Source: Euzebyaceae bacterium (lineage in GTDB: Bacteria; Actinomycetota; Nitriliruptoria; Euzebyales; Egibacteraceae). From it: 32,313 nt of DNA. Numbering within the stretch: position 1 is the stretch's first letter; every line of letters begins with the position of its first letter. The notes beneath the pieces are model-generated. The model saw only the letters and a program-made list of their open reading frames with translations. It was not told the DNA's origin and did no database searches. The stretch lies in assembly GCA_013812395.1 (NCBI GenBank), contig JACCTL010000107.1:1-32313 (forward strand). The letters are read 5' to 3'. A program made the position numbers and the translations under genes. This document shows positions 14,025 to 22,599 of the stretch, piece by piece.

Positions 14025-15878
14025 TTGACACGATCACGGCCGTACCGCTTGTCCGTCCTGCTGTCACTGTGCGTACTTGCCAGTGCGCTGTCCGTATTAC
14101 CGGCGGTCCCCGTGGCCGCCGCCGCCGACCGTGACTGCGCGCCGGCGCTGACCACGGCCGCGCTGCAGTCGCTGCTGGACGCCAACGGGCGTGACCCGGA
14201 CACCGGCGCGCAGGTACCCGTCGCGGCCACCGGCGCCACGGTGGTGCACGGAACGACAGCGCAAACATTCAACGCCGACATCCTCGGCATCGACTACGGC
14301 GGCATCGGCATCGACCACGACCTGATCATCGCCGAGCTGTCCGGCCTGGGCATCGACGGCGAGCGCGGCGTGTGGGCCGGGATGTCCGGGTCTCCCGTCT
14401 ACCTCGACGACCAACTGGTGGGCGCGGTGTCCTACGGCTTCACCTGGGGCGCCAGCAGCCTCGCCGGCATCACGCCCGCCGAGGAGATGCTGACGATGAC
14501 CGACGCGGGTTCGCCGACCGGCAGGGCGGGAGCGTCCGTCCAGCTCGACCGGGGGCAGCGCCGGTCGATCGCCGTGCAGACCAGCACGGCGATGGCGGCC
14601 GTACCCGGTCGCCTGCCCCGCCTGGCCGTGCCCCTGGCCATCAACGGTAGCCAGGAACGCATCGAATGGCTGCAGCGACGTGCCCGCCGCGACGGCTCAC
14701 CGATCGTGCCAGTGGCCGGCACCGGCTACTCGGCGAGCGCAGTCGCCGCACCCGGCGACATCGTCGCGGGCAGCAACTTCGCCGCGGCCTTGTCCTACGG
14801 CGACATCACCGCCGCCGGCACCGGAACCACCACCTGGACCTGCCAGGGCGAGGCGCTGGCCTTCGGCCATCCGTTCTTCTGGGAGGGTCGCACCAGGCTG
14901 GGATTGCACGGAGCCCAGGCCGTCACCATCGCCGTCGACCCGGCGTTCGGCAGCTACAAGCTGGCCACCCTCGGGGCGCCGGTCGGCACCGTCGACTACG
15001 ACGGCTACACCGGCCTGCACAGCCGCCTGACCGGTCCGGCGTTCGCCAGTCCCATCACGTCACGCACCATCGCTGAGCGGCCGGACGGCTCGCTGGTCAG
15101 CGACACGGGCACCACTAATGTGGCCTACCGCGACTACGTGCCGTTCATCACCTTCATCCACGGCTATTCCAACATCGACTTCCTGCTCGACCGGTACTAC
15201 AGCGCCGGTAGCTCCACGGTGACGTGGACGGTCGACATGACCCACAAGGGCCGCACGTACCAGCTGCAGCGCAGCAACCAGTTCAACGCCCGCTGGGACG
15301 TTTCCGTGGAGTCCATGCAAGAGCCGTGGCTGCAGCTGGAGCGGCTGGCCGGCAACCGCTTCGGCAAGGTTCGCTTCGACGGGGTCCACCTGCGCAGCCA
15401 GGTCGTGGACCAGCAGCGCTATTGGAAAGTGGCCCGTCTGATGGTCCGCCGCAACGGTCGCTGGTACGAGCCCGATGGGACGGTGCTCGTCGAGCGAGGG
15501 TCCGTCCTGCGGGTCCGTGCCGTGCTGCACCGCTTCCGCGGGGACCGCAGGACGAAGGTCGCCCGCCGGGTGTTCACCTACGACCTCGGGCAGCGCTCCG
15601 CAGGCGGTCGCGGACAGTTGATCGTCGGCAACCCCAACTATGGCGGTGGCGGCGAGTTCTGCTTCTTGTTCGGGGAGTGCGAAGGCCGGCTGGGGCGGCG
15701 CGCCGAGACCTTCGGCGGGCTGGTGCGACAGCTGCGCAACGCCCCGCGCAACGACACGCTGGAGGCGCAGCTGCTGCTGCGCGCCCGGTTCGGCCACTCG
15801 GTGGACCGGCGACGGGAGACCGAGCTGAGCAGGGCCATCAGCAACAGCCGGGGGCTGCGGGTACGCGTGACGAGGTAG
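14025..15878 (+). CDS. Secreted SpoIVB-like (S55) serine peptidase family protein
   Basis: 617 residues from TTG 14025, which follows TTGGGAG; a GTG at 13998 is the alternative. The N-terminus is a signal peptide with hydrophobic core VLLSLCVLASALSVLPAVPV and cleavage near AAAA-DRDC. About residues 85-155 carry the S55 pattern: ILGIDYGGIGIDHDLIIAEL, then GMSGSPVY with the candidate catalytic Ser123, GAVSYGF, and LAGITPAEEML. A later FGHPFFWEG holds a conserved His. SpoIVB itself cleaves a sporulation protein, but this subgroup occurs in non-sporulating actinobacteria, where its substrate is unknown, so a sporulation role is not implied. The last 200 residues are a beta-rich domain with a Gly-rich segment (NPNYGGGGEFC) and two close cysteines. 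It converges on the nei gene. Confidence 0.82.
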   Translation: MTRSRPYRLSVLLSLCVLASALSVLPAVPVAAAADRDCAPALTTAALQSLLDANGRDPDTGAQVPVAATGATVVHGTTAQTFNADILGIDYGGIGIDHDLIIAELSGLGIDGERGVWAGMSGSPVYLDDQLVGAVSYGFTWGASSLAGITPAEEMLTMTDAGSPTGRAGASVQLDRGQRRSIAVQTSTAMAAVPGRLPRLAVPLAINGSQERIEWLQRRARRDGSPIVPVAGTGYSASAVAAPGDIVAGSNFAAALSYGDITAAGTGTTTWTCQGEALAFGHPFFWEGRTRLGLHGAQAVTIAVDPAFGSYKLATLGAPVGTVDYDGYTGLHSRLTGPAFASPITSRTIAERPDGSLVSDTGTTNVAYRDYVPFITFIHGYSNIDFLLDRYYSAGSSTVTWTVDMTHKGRTYQLQRSNQFNARWDVSVESMQEPWLQLERLAGNRFGKVRFDGVHLRSQVVDQQRYWKVARLMVRRNGRWYEPDGTVLVERGSVLRVRAVLHRFRGDRRTKVARRVFTYDLGQRSAGGRGQLIVGNPNYGGGGEFCFLFGECEGRLGRRAETFGGLVRQLRNAPRNDTLEAQLLLRARFGHSVDRRRETELSRAISNSRGLRVRVTR

Positions 15879-15920
15879 CCGAATGCCGCAGGCACTGCCA
15901 ACGGTTGACCATCGCCGCGT

Positions 15921-16760
15921 TCACCACGGTTGGCAGGTCGGGCAGGCGTAGGCGGTCCGTGCAGCAAGCTTGAAGGCACGGATCGCAGTCCCGCAGCGGC
16001 GGCAGGGCAGGCCGGCGCGGCGGTAAACGTAGTGGCGCTCGTCGGCGAGCAGGCGGCCGCGGGTGCGCTTGCCGACCTCAGCGGGCTCGACGGTGACGAT
16101 CCTTCCCATGCGCAATCCCTCCGCGAGCATGCCGCGGATGGTCGCCCACAGGCGCTGGAAGTCGTCGGGGTCCAGCAGGTTGGCGGGGCGCAGCGGAGCG
16201 GTGCCGCAGACGAACAGCGCCTCGGCGCGGAAGACGTTGCCGATGCCGGCGACGACCTTCTGGTCCAGCAGCGCCGCCCCGATGGGCGTGGTCCGCCGAC
16301 GCAGCGCCGCCGCCACCGCCTCGGCGTCGCTGTCGCGGCGCAGCGGATCCGGGCCGAGCCGTGCGCGTATCCGTGTCTCGCCGTCGGGGTCGAGCAGCTC
16401 GCATGACGTGGGTCCCGACAGGCGGATGGTGACCTCGGGAGTGCGCAGCTGCAGCCGCGTCCCCGGCGTTGGCGGTGGCACCTCGGCGACAGACCAGCCG
16501 TCGCCACCCCGCTCGCTGTTGACCATCCGAAGCTCCCGAAAGCCGCCGTACAACCCGAGGTGCACGTGCAGGGTCGCCGCGCCCTGGAAGCGGTAGAACA
16601 GGTGCTTGCCGTAGGCATCGACCGTCAGCAGGGTGCGACCGTCGAGCAGCCGGGCACCGGCGGCGAAGCGCCCCTGCGGCGAGCTGACCTCGACCGCCCT
16701 CCCGCGCAGCCAGCGGCGATGCTCGCGCGCGTAGCGGTGGATCGTGTGGCCCTCAGGCAC
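15921..16760 (-). CDS. Fpg/Nei family DNA glycosylase (endonuclease VIII-like)
   Basis: 279 residues. Base-excision repair enzyme that removes oxidised bases and cuts the DNA backbone. It has the N-terminal nucleophile and acid Pro2-Glu3 in MPEGHTIHR, the conserved Lys in DAYGKHLFYRF, the helix-two-turn-helix region (LLDQKVVAGIGNVFRAEALF), and a C-terminal zinc finger with C253, C256, C273 and C276 and an Arg (AART) at the hairpin tip. The PEGHTIHR start marks it as the actinobacterial Nei2-like type rather than MutM, which begins PELPEVE. The GTG start is at 16760. It is transcribed in the same direction as the gcv block but upstream of nothing; its promoter region overlaps a short CTCAAGTAACGAAG motif. 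Confidence 0.93.
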   Translation of the reverse strand: MPEGHTIHRYAREHRRWLRGRAVEVSSPQGRFAAGARLLDGRTLLTVDAYGKHLFYRFQGAATLHVHLGLYGGFRELRMVNSERGGDGWSVAEVPPPTPGTRLQLRTPEVTIRLSGPTSCELLDPDGETRIRARLGPDPLRRDSDAEAVAAALRRRTTPIGAALLDQKVVAGIGNVFRAEALFVCGTAPLRPANLLDPDDFQRLWATIRGMLAEGLRMGRIVTVEPAEVGKRTRGRLLADERHYVYRRAGLPCRRCGTAIRAFKLAARTAYACPTCQPW

Positions 16761-16833
16761 GGCTTGTCTCAGCGCTCAAGTAACGAAGCGGCAGCGCACG
16801 TACGTCCGAGCAACCGCCTGGCCGTAGGAGCCC

Positions 16834-16858
16834 GACCCGCAGCCGGGCGGAGCGGGTC
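16834..16858 (-). terminator. Hairpin at the 3' end of gcvPB
   Basis: GACCCGC (16834-16840) and GCGGGTC (16852-16858) form a perfect 7-bp stem with an 11-nt loop. The stem includes two bases of the gcvPB stop codon. No T-tract is present. It is the end of the gcv transcription unit, so a terminator is likely. Confidence 0.5.
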
Positions 16859-18341
16859 AACCGGACCGAGGGTGCCAGCGCAGCACCAGCTCGCGACCGG
16901 CTCGGCCCTCGTCCAGGCGGGTGACCGGGGTGGTCTGCGGCGCGTCGTGCAACAGCTGGGGGTCGCTGGCCGCCTCCGCCACGATCTGGCGCAGTGCGGC
17001 CACGAAGTCGTCGAGGGTCTCTTGCGACTCGGTCTCGGTGGGCTCGACCATCAAGGCCTCGTCGACGATGAGGGGGAAGTAGTTGGTCGGTGGGTGATAG
17101 CCCAGGTCGATGAGCCGCTTGCACAGGTCGGTGACCCGCACGCCGTGCGCTTTGAGGCCTTTGCCGGTGGCGACGAACTCGTGCATCGGCTGATGCTGGC
17201 CGTAGCCCAGCGGCAGGACGTCGCTGACTTTGGACGCCACGTAGTTGGCGTTGAGGACGGCCTTGGCGCTCATGGTCTGCAGCCCGTCGCCGCCGTGGAA
17301 CAGCAGGTAGCTGTAGGCGCGGATGAGCACGGCCGCGTTCCCATGGAAACCGTGCAGCCGCCCGATGGACTTGGGCCGGTCCGCATCCCAGGCCCAGGTC
17401 CCATCGTCGTGGCGGACGACGACCGGTGCCGGCAGGTACGGCGCAAGACGCTGGCTGACGACGACGGGACCAGCGCCGGGCCCACCGCCCCCGTGCGGGG
17501 TGGCGAAGGTCTTGTGCACGTTGAGGTGGACGACGTCGAAGCCCATATCGCCAGGGCGGACCTGGCCGGCGATCGCGTTGAAGTTGGCGCCGTCGTAGTA
17601 CAGCAGCGCGCCGACGCGGTGCAGGATCGCCGCGATCCGCTCGATCTCCAGCTCGAACAGGCCGAGGGTGTTGGGGTTGGTCAGCATCAACCCGGCGGTC
17701 GATTCATCGACCAGATCCTCCAGCTTGTCGACGTCGACCAGCCCGCCGTCGCCCGAGGGGACGGTGACGACGTCGTAGCCGCTCATGGCGGCGCTCGCCG
17801 GGTTGGTGCCGTGCGCGGAGTCGGGCACGATGATCGTGCGACGAGCGTCACCGCGGTCGCTGTGGTACGCGCGGATCAGTAGCAGTCCGGTGAGTTCGCC
17901 GTGCGCTCCGGCGGCGGGCTGGAAGGTGGCCGCCCGCAGCCCCGTCAGCTCGCACAGCCAGCGCTCGAGGTCGGCTAGCAGCGCCAGCGTGCCCTGCGCG
18001 GCGGCGTCGGGCGCCCAGGGGTGCAGCTGGCGGAAGCCGGGCAGCGCCGCGGCTACCTCGGCCAGTCGCGGGTTGTACTTCATCGAGCAGGAGCCCAGCG
18101 GGTAGAAGCCGACGTCGATGCCGTGGTTGCGGTGGCTGAGCCGCGTGAAGTGGCGCAGCAGGTCGAGCTCGCCCATCTCCGGCAGTCGCGGCGGGGCCTC
18201 GGCCAGCTCCACGCCCGGCAGCGCTTCGGCGGGGTCGACCGCCGCCACGTCCAGCGCGGGCATTGTCGCCGAGCGGCGCCCGGGACGCGAGCGCTCGAAC
18301 ACGGTCGGTTCGGCCGCGAGCCGGTCGCCCATCAGCGGCAT
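16857..18341 (-). CDS. gcvPB: Glycine dehydrogenase (decarboxylating) subunit 2
   Basis: 494 residues. The C-terminal half of glycine-cleavage P-protein as a separate subunit. It binds pyridoxal phosphate, decarboxylates glycine and passes the aminomethyl group to lipoylated GcvH. The PLP-binding lysine is K277 in HLNVHKTFATPHGGGGPG. Other family segments are FYPLGSCSMKYNPR near residue 80, DSAHGTNPASA near 175 and YYDGANFNAI near 249. Its ATG overlaps the gcvPA stop by one base (TGATG), so the two subunits are coupled. Mycobacteria have one fused P-protein; the split form here is common in other bacteria and archaea. No gcvT or lpd lies in the window. Confidence 0.96.
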   Translation of the reverse strand: MPLMGDRLAAEPTVFERSRPGRRSATMPALDVAAVDPAEALPGVELAEAPPRLPEMGELDLLRHFTRLSHRNHGIDVGFYPLGSCSMKYNPRLAEVAAALPGFRQLHPWAPDAAAQGTLALLADLERWLCELTGLRAATFQPAAGAHGELTGLLLIRAYHSDRGDARRTIIVPDSAHGTNPASAAMSGYDVVTVPSGDGGLVDVDKLEDLVDESTAGLMLTNPNTLGLFELEIERIAAILHRVGALLYYDGANFNAIAGQVRPGDMGFDVVHLNVHKTFATPHGGGGPGAGPVVVSQRLAPYLPAPVVVRHDDGTWAWDADRPKSIGRLHGFHGNAAVLIRAYSYLLFHGGDGLQTMSAKAVLNANYVASKVSDVLPLGYGQHQPMHEFVATGKGLKAHGVRVTDLCKRLIDLGYHPPTNYFPLIVDEALMVEPTETESQETLDDFVAALRQIVAEAASDPQLLHDAPQTTPVTRLDEGRAGRELVLRWHPRSG

Positions 18342-19735
18342 CAGGCGCTCTCCCCACCGGCGGCGGGCCCGGCGGCCGGTCCGGCGGCCGCAACCAGCTC
18401 GCGCCGCTGCGTGCGCAGGACATCGGCGAGGGCCTCAGCCAGTCCCTCGACCTCGGCGGCGGTGCGCCGCTCGGTGACCGCCACCATCACCGCCCCCGCC
18501 GTCGGGCCGTCGGGCACCACGGGCCCGATCAGGTACCCGGCGTCGAGCAGACCGCCAACCACGGCGTGGGGGTCCACGCCCTGTAGACGCAACGCGAACT
18601 CCTTGAGGAACGGCCCGCTGACCGCCAACTCCACCCCGTCGACCCGCGTCAGCCGCGCCGCGGCGTGGCGCGCCCGCGACAGGCAGGCGGCCGCCAGCTC
18701 GCGCAAGCCTTGCGGGCCCAGCCAGGTGACGTAGACCAGGGCCGCCACGGCGCACAGCGTCTGGTTGGTGCAGATGTTGGAGGTGGCACGCTCACGGCGG
18801 ATGTCTTGTTCCCGGGCCCGCAGCGTCATCACGTAGCCGCGGGTTCCGCGCCGATCGACCGTCTGGCCCACGACTCGGCCGGGCAGCCGCCTGACCTGGT
18901 CATGGGTGCAGGCCAGGAACCCGAACGACGGTCCCCCGTAGGACAGTCCCTGGCCCAGCGGCTGCCCCTCGCCGATGACCAGGTCCGCCCCCTGGCTTCC
19001 GGGCGTGGCCAGCAGGCCGACCGCGGTCGGCTCCAGCTTGACGATCAGCTTGGCGCCGGCGGCGTGCGCCGCCTCGGCTTGGGCGCGCACGTCCTCGACC
19101 ACGCCCAGGCTGTTGGGCTGCGCGATCACGACGGCGGCGACGTCGTCAGCGACCTGGCCTGCCGGGGTCGTGCCGCGGTCGTCGTGGTCCACCACGGCGA
19201 CCTCGCGACCCAGCGGGTGTCCGTACGTGCGCACAATTTGGCGGCTGGGCGCGTCCAGCGCCGCAGACAGCACAACTTTGTTGCGCCGCGTTGCCACGCA
19301 GGCCATCGACACCGCCTCGGCGACCGCGCTGCCGCCGTCGTACAGGCTGGCGTTGGAGACCGGCAGACCCGTCAGCTCGCTGATCACCGTCTGGTACTCG
19401 AACAGCGCCTGCAACATCCCCTGGCTGACCTCGGGCTGGTAGGGCGTGTAGGAGGTCAGCAGCTCGCCCCTGCTGATCACGGCGCCGACCACGGCGGGTA
19501 CGTAGTGGTCGTACGCGCCACCGCCGGCGAAGCAGACGGTGTCGGGCGTATTGGCCGCGGCATGCCGGGCCAGGGCGCCGAGGACCTCGTCCTCGCTGCG
19601 TCCGGGGGGAAGGTTCAGCGCGCCGCGCACCCGCAGGGATTCTGGGATGTGCCGGTACAGGTCCGCGAGGTCGGACTTGCCGATCGCGGCCAGCATGGCG
19701 GCCAGGTCATCGTCGGTGTGCGGGGCGAAGTCCAA
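18341..19735 (-). CDS. gcvPA: Glycine dehydrogenase (decarboxylating) subunit 1
   Basis: 464 residues, normal for the N-terminal-half subunit of split P-protein. Recognisable segments: SLRVRGALNLPPGRSE, CFAGGGAYDHYVPA, LLTSYTPYQPEVSQGMLQALFEYQ (read across about residues 93-116), NASLYDGGSA, PNSLGVVED and the GPSFGFLAC loop. The subunit pairs with GcvPB to form the active P-protein. TTG 19735 is the start, preceded by GTAGGAG at good distance. The C-terminus is an Ala/Gly/Pro-rich tail (AAAGPAAGPAAGGESA). It lies 124 bp downstream of the merR-type gene in the same direction, so regulation by or with that gene is likely. Confidence 0.96.
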   Translation of the reverse strand: MDFAPHTDDDLAAMLAAIGKSDLADLYRHIPESLRVRGALNLPPGRSEDEVLGALARHAAANTPDTVCFAGGGAYDHYVPAVVGAVISRGELLTSYTPYQPEVSQGMLQALFEYQTVISELTGLPVSNASLYDGGSAVAEAVSMACVATRRNKVVLSAALDAPSRQIVRTYGHPLGREVAVVDHDDRGTTPAGQVADDVAAVVIAQPNSLGVVEDVRAQAEAAHAAGAKLIVKLEPTAVGLLATPGSQGADLVIGEGQPLGQGLSYGGPSFGFLACTHDQVRRLPGRVVGQTVDRRGTRGYVMTLRAREQDIRRERATSNICTNQTLCAVAALVYVTWLGPQGLRELAAACLSRARHAAARLTRVDGVELAVSGPFLKEFALRLQGVDPHAVVGGLLDAGYLIGPVVPDGPTAGAVMVAVTERRTAAEVEGLAEALADVLRTQRRELVAAAGPAAGPAAGGESA

Positions 19736-19859
19736 CGCGGGCTCCTACAAGCAAGGCGACAGCAAAAGGGCGGGTCGGGCGAAGGGGGCAGCCGCGCCGC
19801 GCCGCCGAGTCTAGCCCCCGTCCGGCCGCCGCCGCGGCCGCCGCGACAGGGTGGCTCGC

Positions 19860-20387
19860 TCAGCTTTGGACAGCCCGTCCAGCGACGTCCTTGCCCGAGA
19901 CCGCGGCGTCGGGGGTGGACTCGGCCGGCAGGCGGGTGACTTCCGCCTCGACGGCCTGCCACACCGGCTCCACGGCGATGCCGAAGACGCCCTGACCTTT
20001 GGCCAGCAGGTCGACGACATCGCGCGAGTCGTCCAGGGCATAAACCGTGGCGCCGTCGGAGACCAACGTCAGCCCGCGCAACGACAGCCCACGCTCCCGC
20101 ACGTAGTCGATGGCCGCGCGGATGCGCTGCAAGCTCACTCCCGCGTCGAGCAGGCTCTTGATGACCTTGAGCTGCACGATGTCTTCGAAGGCGTACAGCC
20201 GCTGAGATCCCGAGCCCTCGGCGTTGCGGACCGACGGGGTGATCAGCCGGGTGGTCGTCCAGTAATCGAGCTGGCGGTAGCTGATGTCGATGATCTTGCA
20301 GACCGCCGGTCCGCGGTAGCCCGACGGCCGCTCCTCCATGCCGGGTAGTGGGATGTCGCGCAGGTAGCGGTTCTCGCGTGCGGCCAT
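19860..20387 (-). CDS. MerR-family regulator, Rv1830-like
   Basis: 175 residues from ATG 20387, which follows AGGGG. It carries a divergent winged-helix MerR DNA-binding domain: GYRGPAVCKIIDISYRQLDY, then WTTTRLITPSVR and GSGSQRLYAFEDIVQLKVIK, where a DYW replaces the usual R-Y-Y pattern. Next come the dimer helix (LLDAGVSLQRIRAAIDYVRE) and a C-terminal effector segment (LVSDGATVYALDDSRDVVDLLAKGQGVFGIAV). The wording matches the mycobacterial regulator next to the bifunctional nuclease (Rv1830 as I recall). It lacks the cysteines of metal-sensing MerR proteins. A GTG at 20450 could extend it by 21 residues, but no ribosome site supports it. Targets are not known; the downstream gcvPA/gcvPB pair is the obvious candidate. 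Confidence 0.88.
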   Translation of the reverse strand: MAARENRYLRDIPLPGMEERPSGYRGPAVCKIIDISYRQLDYWTTTRLITPSVRNAEGSGSQRLYAFEDIVQLKVIKSLLDAGVSLQRIRAAIDYVRERGLSLRGLTLVSDGATVYALDDSRDVVDLLAKGQGVFGIAVEPVWQAVEAEVTRLPAESTPDAAVSGKDVAGRAVQS

Positions 20388-20468
20388 CACAAACCCCTGT
20401 CTGCGGTACTGCGGGACTGCCCCGGTGTGGTCACTGGCCGGGATGCTCACAGCACCGTAATTTCAGCG

Positions 20469-20497
20469 AACTTACGCTGCCGGCCCACCGGCGTCAA
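20469..20497 (-). promoter_or_regulatory. Promoter of the MerR-type gene
   Basis: On the minus strand TTGACG (20492-20497) and TAAGTT (20469-20474) are separated by exactly 17 bp, a good sigma-70-type promoter. Transcription would start near 20462, leaving a leader of about 75 nt before ATG 20387. Confidence 0.55.
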
Positions 20498-20605
20498 TGA
20501 CCTCCCACTGCCATGTGGCTTTCCCGCCCGGCTCACAGCCCGCCGTCAGGTGCCAAATCTCAGTCTTCACTAGAGGGTTGCAGAAGGGTGGCGCTCATGT
20601 AGAGG

Positions 20606-20678
20606 TTGTGCACATCTGTGGAAAAACCTGTGGTTTACCCACGCCACAAGGGTCCTCTATCGAGAATCCTACCGTAGG
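20606..20678. other. AT-rich island with DnaA-box-like and palindromic motifs
   Basis: Within the 334-bp gene-free stretch 20388-20721 there is a locally AT-rich segment. It contains TTGTGCACA (20606-20614), TGTGGAAAA (20617-20625; TTTTCCACA on the other strand) and TGTGGTTTA (20629-20637), resembling the DnaA box TTWTNCACA in one or other orientation. The last two are 12 bp apart. AAACC-TGT-GGTTT (20624-20636) and CCTAC-C-GTAGG (20668-20678) are perfect inverted repeats. No ORF here is credible. Function unknown. Confidence 0.45.
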
Positions 20679-20721
20679 CGTACGTGAAGACCGCCGCCCG
20701 GACCATGGAGTAACGCTGGTG

Positions 20722-21195
20722 TCACTCGCGGAAGTCTTCTGGCGTGACTTGCTCGAGGAATTCCTTGAAGCGCTCGACTTCGTCTTCGTCAGCATCCTCG
20801 ATCTCGATGCCGGCTTCCGACAGGACGCCCTCGTCGGCGTAGATCGGGACGGTGGCGCGCACCGCCAAGGCGATGGCGTCCGACGGTCGCGACGAGACCA
20901 CCACCGGCTCGTCAGCCTGCGTCATCTGGATCTCGGCGTAGAAGGTGCGCTCCCGCATCTCCGTCACCACGATGCGGTCCACCGAGACATGCAGGCTTGC
21001 CAGCAGGTCACGCATGAGATCGTGGGTCATCGGACGGGCGGGAGCCACCCCTTGCAGGGCAAACGCGATCGACGTCGCTTCCACCGCGCCGATCCAAATC
21101 GGCAGGAAGCGCTCTCCCGACCGTTCCTTCAGCAAGACGATCGGCTGGTTGTGCGGCAGCTCCACCCGCACCCCGACCAACTCCAGCTCGATCAC
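20722..21195 (-). CDS. Bifunctional nuclease (DUF151) family protein
   Basis: 157 residues. The DUF151 pattern is clear: MIELELVGVRVELPHNQPIV, LLKERSGERFLPIWIGAVEA, IAFALQGVAPARPMTHDL, and SSRPSDAIALAVRATVPIYA, followed by an acidic tail (IEIEDADEDEVERFKEFLEQ). Plant and bacterial members have been reported to degrade RNA and DNA; the cellular role in actinobacteria is unsettled. GTG 21195 has a strong ribosome site (AAGGAG). On the minus strand TAGACT at 21229-21234 may be the -10, giving a leader of about 27 nt. The placement between ftsR-side genes and the second MerR gene repeats the mycobacterial order, apart from the carboxypeptidase gene inserted upstream. Confidence 0.93.
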   Translation of the reverse strand: MIELELVGVRVELPHNQPIVLLKERSGERFLPIWIGAVEATSIAFALQGVAPARPMTHDLMRDLLASLHVSVDRIVVTEMRERTFYAEIQMTQADEPVVVSSRPSDAIALAVRATVPIYADEGVLSEAGIEIEDADEDEVERFKEFLEQVTPEDFRE

Positions 21196-21330
21196 GGTCG
21201 ACTCCTTCGCCTGTCCGCTTGGCGGCCAAGTCTACGTGGCCTGAGCACCGCGACGCAGCCCGCAAGCAGCGAAGCGGTAGGGCATCGTGTCAGCAATCGA
21301 AGGACCGCCGCGGCCGGTACCCACAGCCGA

Positions 21331-22599
21331 TCACAGCTCGCGGGTCACGGGACGCAGCCGGGCAAACGCGCGAAGGGCGTCCTGCACCGCCCGCCCAACG
21401 GTGGTGGCGCCGGCGGCCGGCGAGGCGGCCGGCGGGGATGCGGGCACACTTCGTGCCGCTCGTAAGGCCACCCGATCCACGACGCGGCCGCCGGTGAGCA
21501 GCTCTGCGCGGCCCAGCACGTGTCCGCTGCGCAGCGGCCGTCGCGCGTCGGGTCGCAGGATGGTGCGCAAGCGCACCGCAGCGCCGGTGGGCAGCGTGCG
21601 ACCCAGCACGCCGTCGCTGAGCAGGGCCACGTCCGCGCCGGCCCAGTGGTAACGCGTCACCCGTACTCGCCGTTGCAGCGGCTGCACGCGGCGGAAGGCG
21701 TTGAAGCCGTAGTCCAGCAGAGCGGCGGCGTCGCTGAAGCTGGCCTGCGAGTCCAGCACGACACTGAACAGCCGGCGTCCGTCGCGGGTGGCGCTGGCGA
21801 CCAGGCACAGCCCCGCCAAGGCGGTGTAGCCGGTCTTGACGCCATCCGCACCCCGGTAGCGGTCGAGCAGCTCGTTGCGGTTGACCAGGGTGCCGATGCC
21901 GGGGACCGTGCTCGACATCGAGTTCACCCACGCGCGGAAGTCGTCGTCGCGCATCGCCACCTCTGCCAGCCGCGCGAGGTCGGTGGGGCTTGCGTGGTGG
22001 GCGAGGTCGTTGGTCAGGCCGCTGGCGTTGACGAAGCTGGTGGCGTCCAGGCCCAGCTCGACGGCTCGTGCGTTCATCCGCGCCACGAACGCCGGCTCGC
22101 TGCCGGACACGTGCTCGGCGACCGCCACCGCCGCGTCGTTGCCGCTGCGCAGCAGCAAACCCTCCAGGACCGAATCGACGGGCAGTTGCTGACCCGGCTG
22201 TAGGCCGAGGGTTGCGGTCCCCGGTGCGTCGTCGACCGCCGCCGCCTCAGCCGAGACGCTGAGCGTCTCGTCGCCGGCTCCGGCCTCCAACGCGAGCAGC
22301 ACCGTCATGATCTTGGTCGTGGAGGCCATCGGCCGCGCGGCACCCGCCTGCTTGTCGAACAGCGCCCGGTCGTCGGCGGGGTCCCACAGCACCGCACCCC
22401 CGGCGGTGACGTCCGGCTCGCCAGGCGCGGCGGCAACCGGCCCAGCGCCCAGGCACAGCACCAACATGGTCGCGACCGTCGCCATCACGCGACGGCACCC
22501 GGCCCTTCCGCGAGCCGGCGATCTCGACCATCTCGGCGGGCCCCATCCCCTGCCCACCGAGGATCGCCGGACTTCGAACAGGTCAGCCGCCGTGCACAT
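21331..22599 (-). CDS. D-alanyl-D-alanine carboxypeptidase (S11, PBP5/6-type)
   Basis: Up to 422 residues. It trims the terminal D-Ala from peptidoglycan stem peptides outside the cytoplasmic membrane. All three penicillin-binding motifs are present (numbering from GTG 22599): SxxK as S93-TTK96 in MASTTKIMTV, SGN at 152-154 in LLRSGNDAAV, and KTG at 255-257 in DGVKTGYTALAG. The N-terminus has a basic stretch (RGRAGCRR) followed by a hydrophobic core (VATMLVLCLGAGPVAAA), a signal peptide. A C-terminal amphipathic segment (VQDALRAFARL) may touch the membrane. The start is uncertain: GTG 22599 overlaps ftsR by 17 nt, and GTG 22557 or GTG 22488 are alternatives. The shortest would lose the basic residues of the signal peptide. 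It sits where other actinobacteria have ftsR directly next to the nuclease gene. Confidence 0.93.
   Translation of the reverse strand: MCTAADLFEVRRSSVGRGWGPPRWSRSPARGRAGCRRVMATVATMLVLCLGAGPVAAAPGEPDVTAGGAVLWDPADDRALFDKQAGAARPMASTTKIMTVLLALEAGAGDETLSVSAEAAAVDDAPGTATLGLQPGQQLPVDSVLEGLLLRSGNDAAVAVAEHVSGSEPAFVARMNARAVELGLDATSFVNASGLTNDLAHHASPTDLARLAEVAMRDDDFRAWVNSMSSTVPGIGTLVNRNELLDRYRGADGVKTGYTALAGLCLVASATRDGRRLFSVVLDSQASFSDAAALLDYGFNAFRRVQPLQRRVRVTRYHWAGADVALLSDGVLGRTLPTGAAVRLRTILRPDARRPLRSGHVLGRAELLTGGRVVDRVALRAARSVPASPPAASPAAGATTVGRAVQDALRAFARLRPVTREL

Noticed and set aside
14025-15878. Evidence of sporulation from the SpoIVB-like gene
   Set aside because: No other sporulation gene is in the window, and S55-domain proteins occur in non-sporulating actinobacteria.
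20451-20600. Possible riboswitch (glycine or cobalamin) before merR-gcvPA, including GCCAC...GTGG
   Set aside because: The conserved core of neither class can be assembled, and the mapped-looking promoter at 20469-20497 would leave most of this stretch out of the transcript.
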